NCBI GenBank assembly: GCA_015068055.1
Contig: SVLG01000053.1
Coordinates: 1-14,179 of the forward strand
Reading direction: 5' to 3'
Length of the DNA stretch: 14,179 nt
DNA from: Oscillospiraceae bacterium
Lineage (GTDB): Bacteria; Bacillota_A; Clostridia; Oscillospirales; Oscillospiraceae
The number at the start of each line of letters is the position of its first letter. The stretch's first letter is position 1. The notes under the pieces are model-generated. The model saw nothing but the letters and a program-made list of their open reading frames with translations, did no database searches and was not told the origin of the DNA. The translations under genes and the position numbers were made by a program. Of the stretch, positions 13,954-14,179 are shown one piece after another.

Positions 13954-14033
13954 GGCAAGGCGTCGCATAGCAGTTTTCCCCGGCCTGTTTCGCCTTGTCC
14001 GCAAACGATGGACAGGGCATTTATTTTTGCTTT
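13954..14033 (+). promoter_or_regulatory. Attenuator-like leader of the NCS2 permease gene
   Basis: Two mutually exclusive hairpins can be drawn. The terminator stem GCCTTGTCC (13992-14000) pairs with GGACAGGGC (14010-14018), with one T-G pair, and is followed by ATTTATTTTTGCTTT. The alternative stem GGCAAGGCG (13954-13962) pairs with CGCCTTGTC (13991-13999), which would use up the left arm of the terminator. This is the classic terminator/antiterminator arrangement. The sensing factor is unknown. PyrR is an obvious candidate for a uracil permease, but the PyrR-binding consensus is not clearly present. No purine riboswitch core is seen. Confidence 0.6.
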
Positions 14034-14073
14034 CGATAAATCAAACAGATATAAGAGAAAAGGAGAGAAAACC

Positions 14074-14179
14074 ATGTCCAACAAGCCTATTGGCAACGAG
14101 CCCATTTACGACGCCAAGGCGCTCGGTAAGCCCAGAATGCTGGTGCTTGGCTTCCAGCACATGTTCGCCATGTTCGGTG
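14074..14179 (+). CDS. NCS2-family uracil/xanthine permease, 5' part
   Basis: Only the first 35 residues are in the window; the gene runs off the right edge. The ATG follows AAAAGGAGAG, a strong ribosome site. After a short polar N-terminus, the stretch LVLGFQHMFAMFG matches the LGLQHMFAMFG signature at the first membrane helix of the UraA/PbuX (nucleobase:cation symporter-2) family. These proteins import uracil or xanthine/uric acid with protons across the cytoplasmic membrane. The QHMFAMFG form is common in uracil permeases, but the substrate-deciding residues lie further downstream. The leader carries an attenuator-like structure, which suggests control by nucleobase or nucleotide supply. 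Confidence 0.85.
   Translation, partial: MSNKPIGNEPIYDAKALGKPRMLVLGFQHMFAMFG

Noticed and set aside
13934..14073. A purine (G-box) riboswitch
   Set aside because: The conserved three-way-junction loops are not present; only an attenuator-like pair of stems is seen.
1..14179. CRISPR array, transposon, prophage, toxin-antitoxin or tRNA/rRNA
   Set aside because: No regularly spaced repeats, transposase, integrase, phage genes, short paired toxin-antitoxin genes or RNA-gene signatures could be recognised on either strand.

Overview
The window looks like ordinary chromosomal DNA from a Gram-positive member of the Clostridia. It resembles an Oscillospiraceae/Ruminococcaceae-type gut anaerobe, but no marker gene fixes the taxon, so this is inference. 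The grounds are strong AGGAGG-type ribosome binding sites, AT-rich intergenic regions between GC-rich genes, sigma-A-like promoters, a SEDS peptidoglycan polymerase, a CcpA-type cre-like site on a phosphofructokinase promoter, and families common in Firmicutes (DUF819, DUF2461, DUF2804).

Layout. (a) 1-419: 3' end of a PAP2-family membrane phosphatase, then a perfect 18-bp palindrome and an intrinsic terminator. (b) 520-3604, minus strand: a tightly packed operon read as DUF2461 protein, phosphoglucomutase/phosphomannomutase, MBL-fold hydrolase, small membrane protein. (c) About 3635-3685: divergent promoters sharing one -35 region, which serve that operon and coaD on the plus strand. (d) 3720-4196 coaD with its terminator, then 4281-6049: a FtsW/RodA-family gene (TTG start) followed after 2 bases by a 4'-phosphopantetheinyl transferase. 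(e) 6237-7486: a TetR-family regulator overlapping sfsA by one base. (f) 7544-8716: a DUF819 membrane protein with its own promoter and a long palindromic terminator. (g) 8853-9842: pfkA with a clear promoter and a cre-like operator at the predicted transcription start. (h) 9971-13107, minus strand: DUF2804 protein, ogt/MGMT and a GH13 oligo-1,6-glucosidase-like enzyme in overlapping order, converging on pfkA at a shared bidirectional terminator. (i) 13359-13799: a small predicted lipoprotein. (j) 14074-end: the start of an NCS2 (uracil/xanthine) permease, preceded by a promoter and an attenuator-like leader.

How the genes fit together. Several are housekeeping: coenzyme A synthesis (coaD), carrier-protein activation (PPTase), cell-wall polymerisation (SEDS) and glycolysis (pfkA). 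The GH13 enzyme would release glucose from alpha-1,6 oligosaccharides and the mutase would interconvert hexose phosphates, so carbohydrate use is a loose theme. I see no phage, insertion sequence, CRISPR array, tRNA or rRNA. I also see no convincing new defence or mobile system. The most interesting parts are regulatory (the permease leader, the pfkA operator, the divergent promoters) and two operons that contain uncharacterised families.
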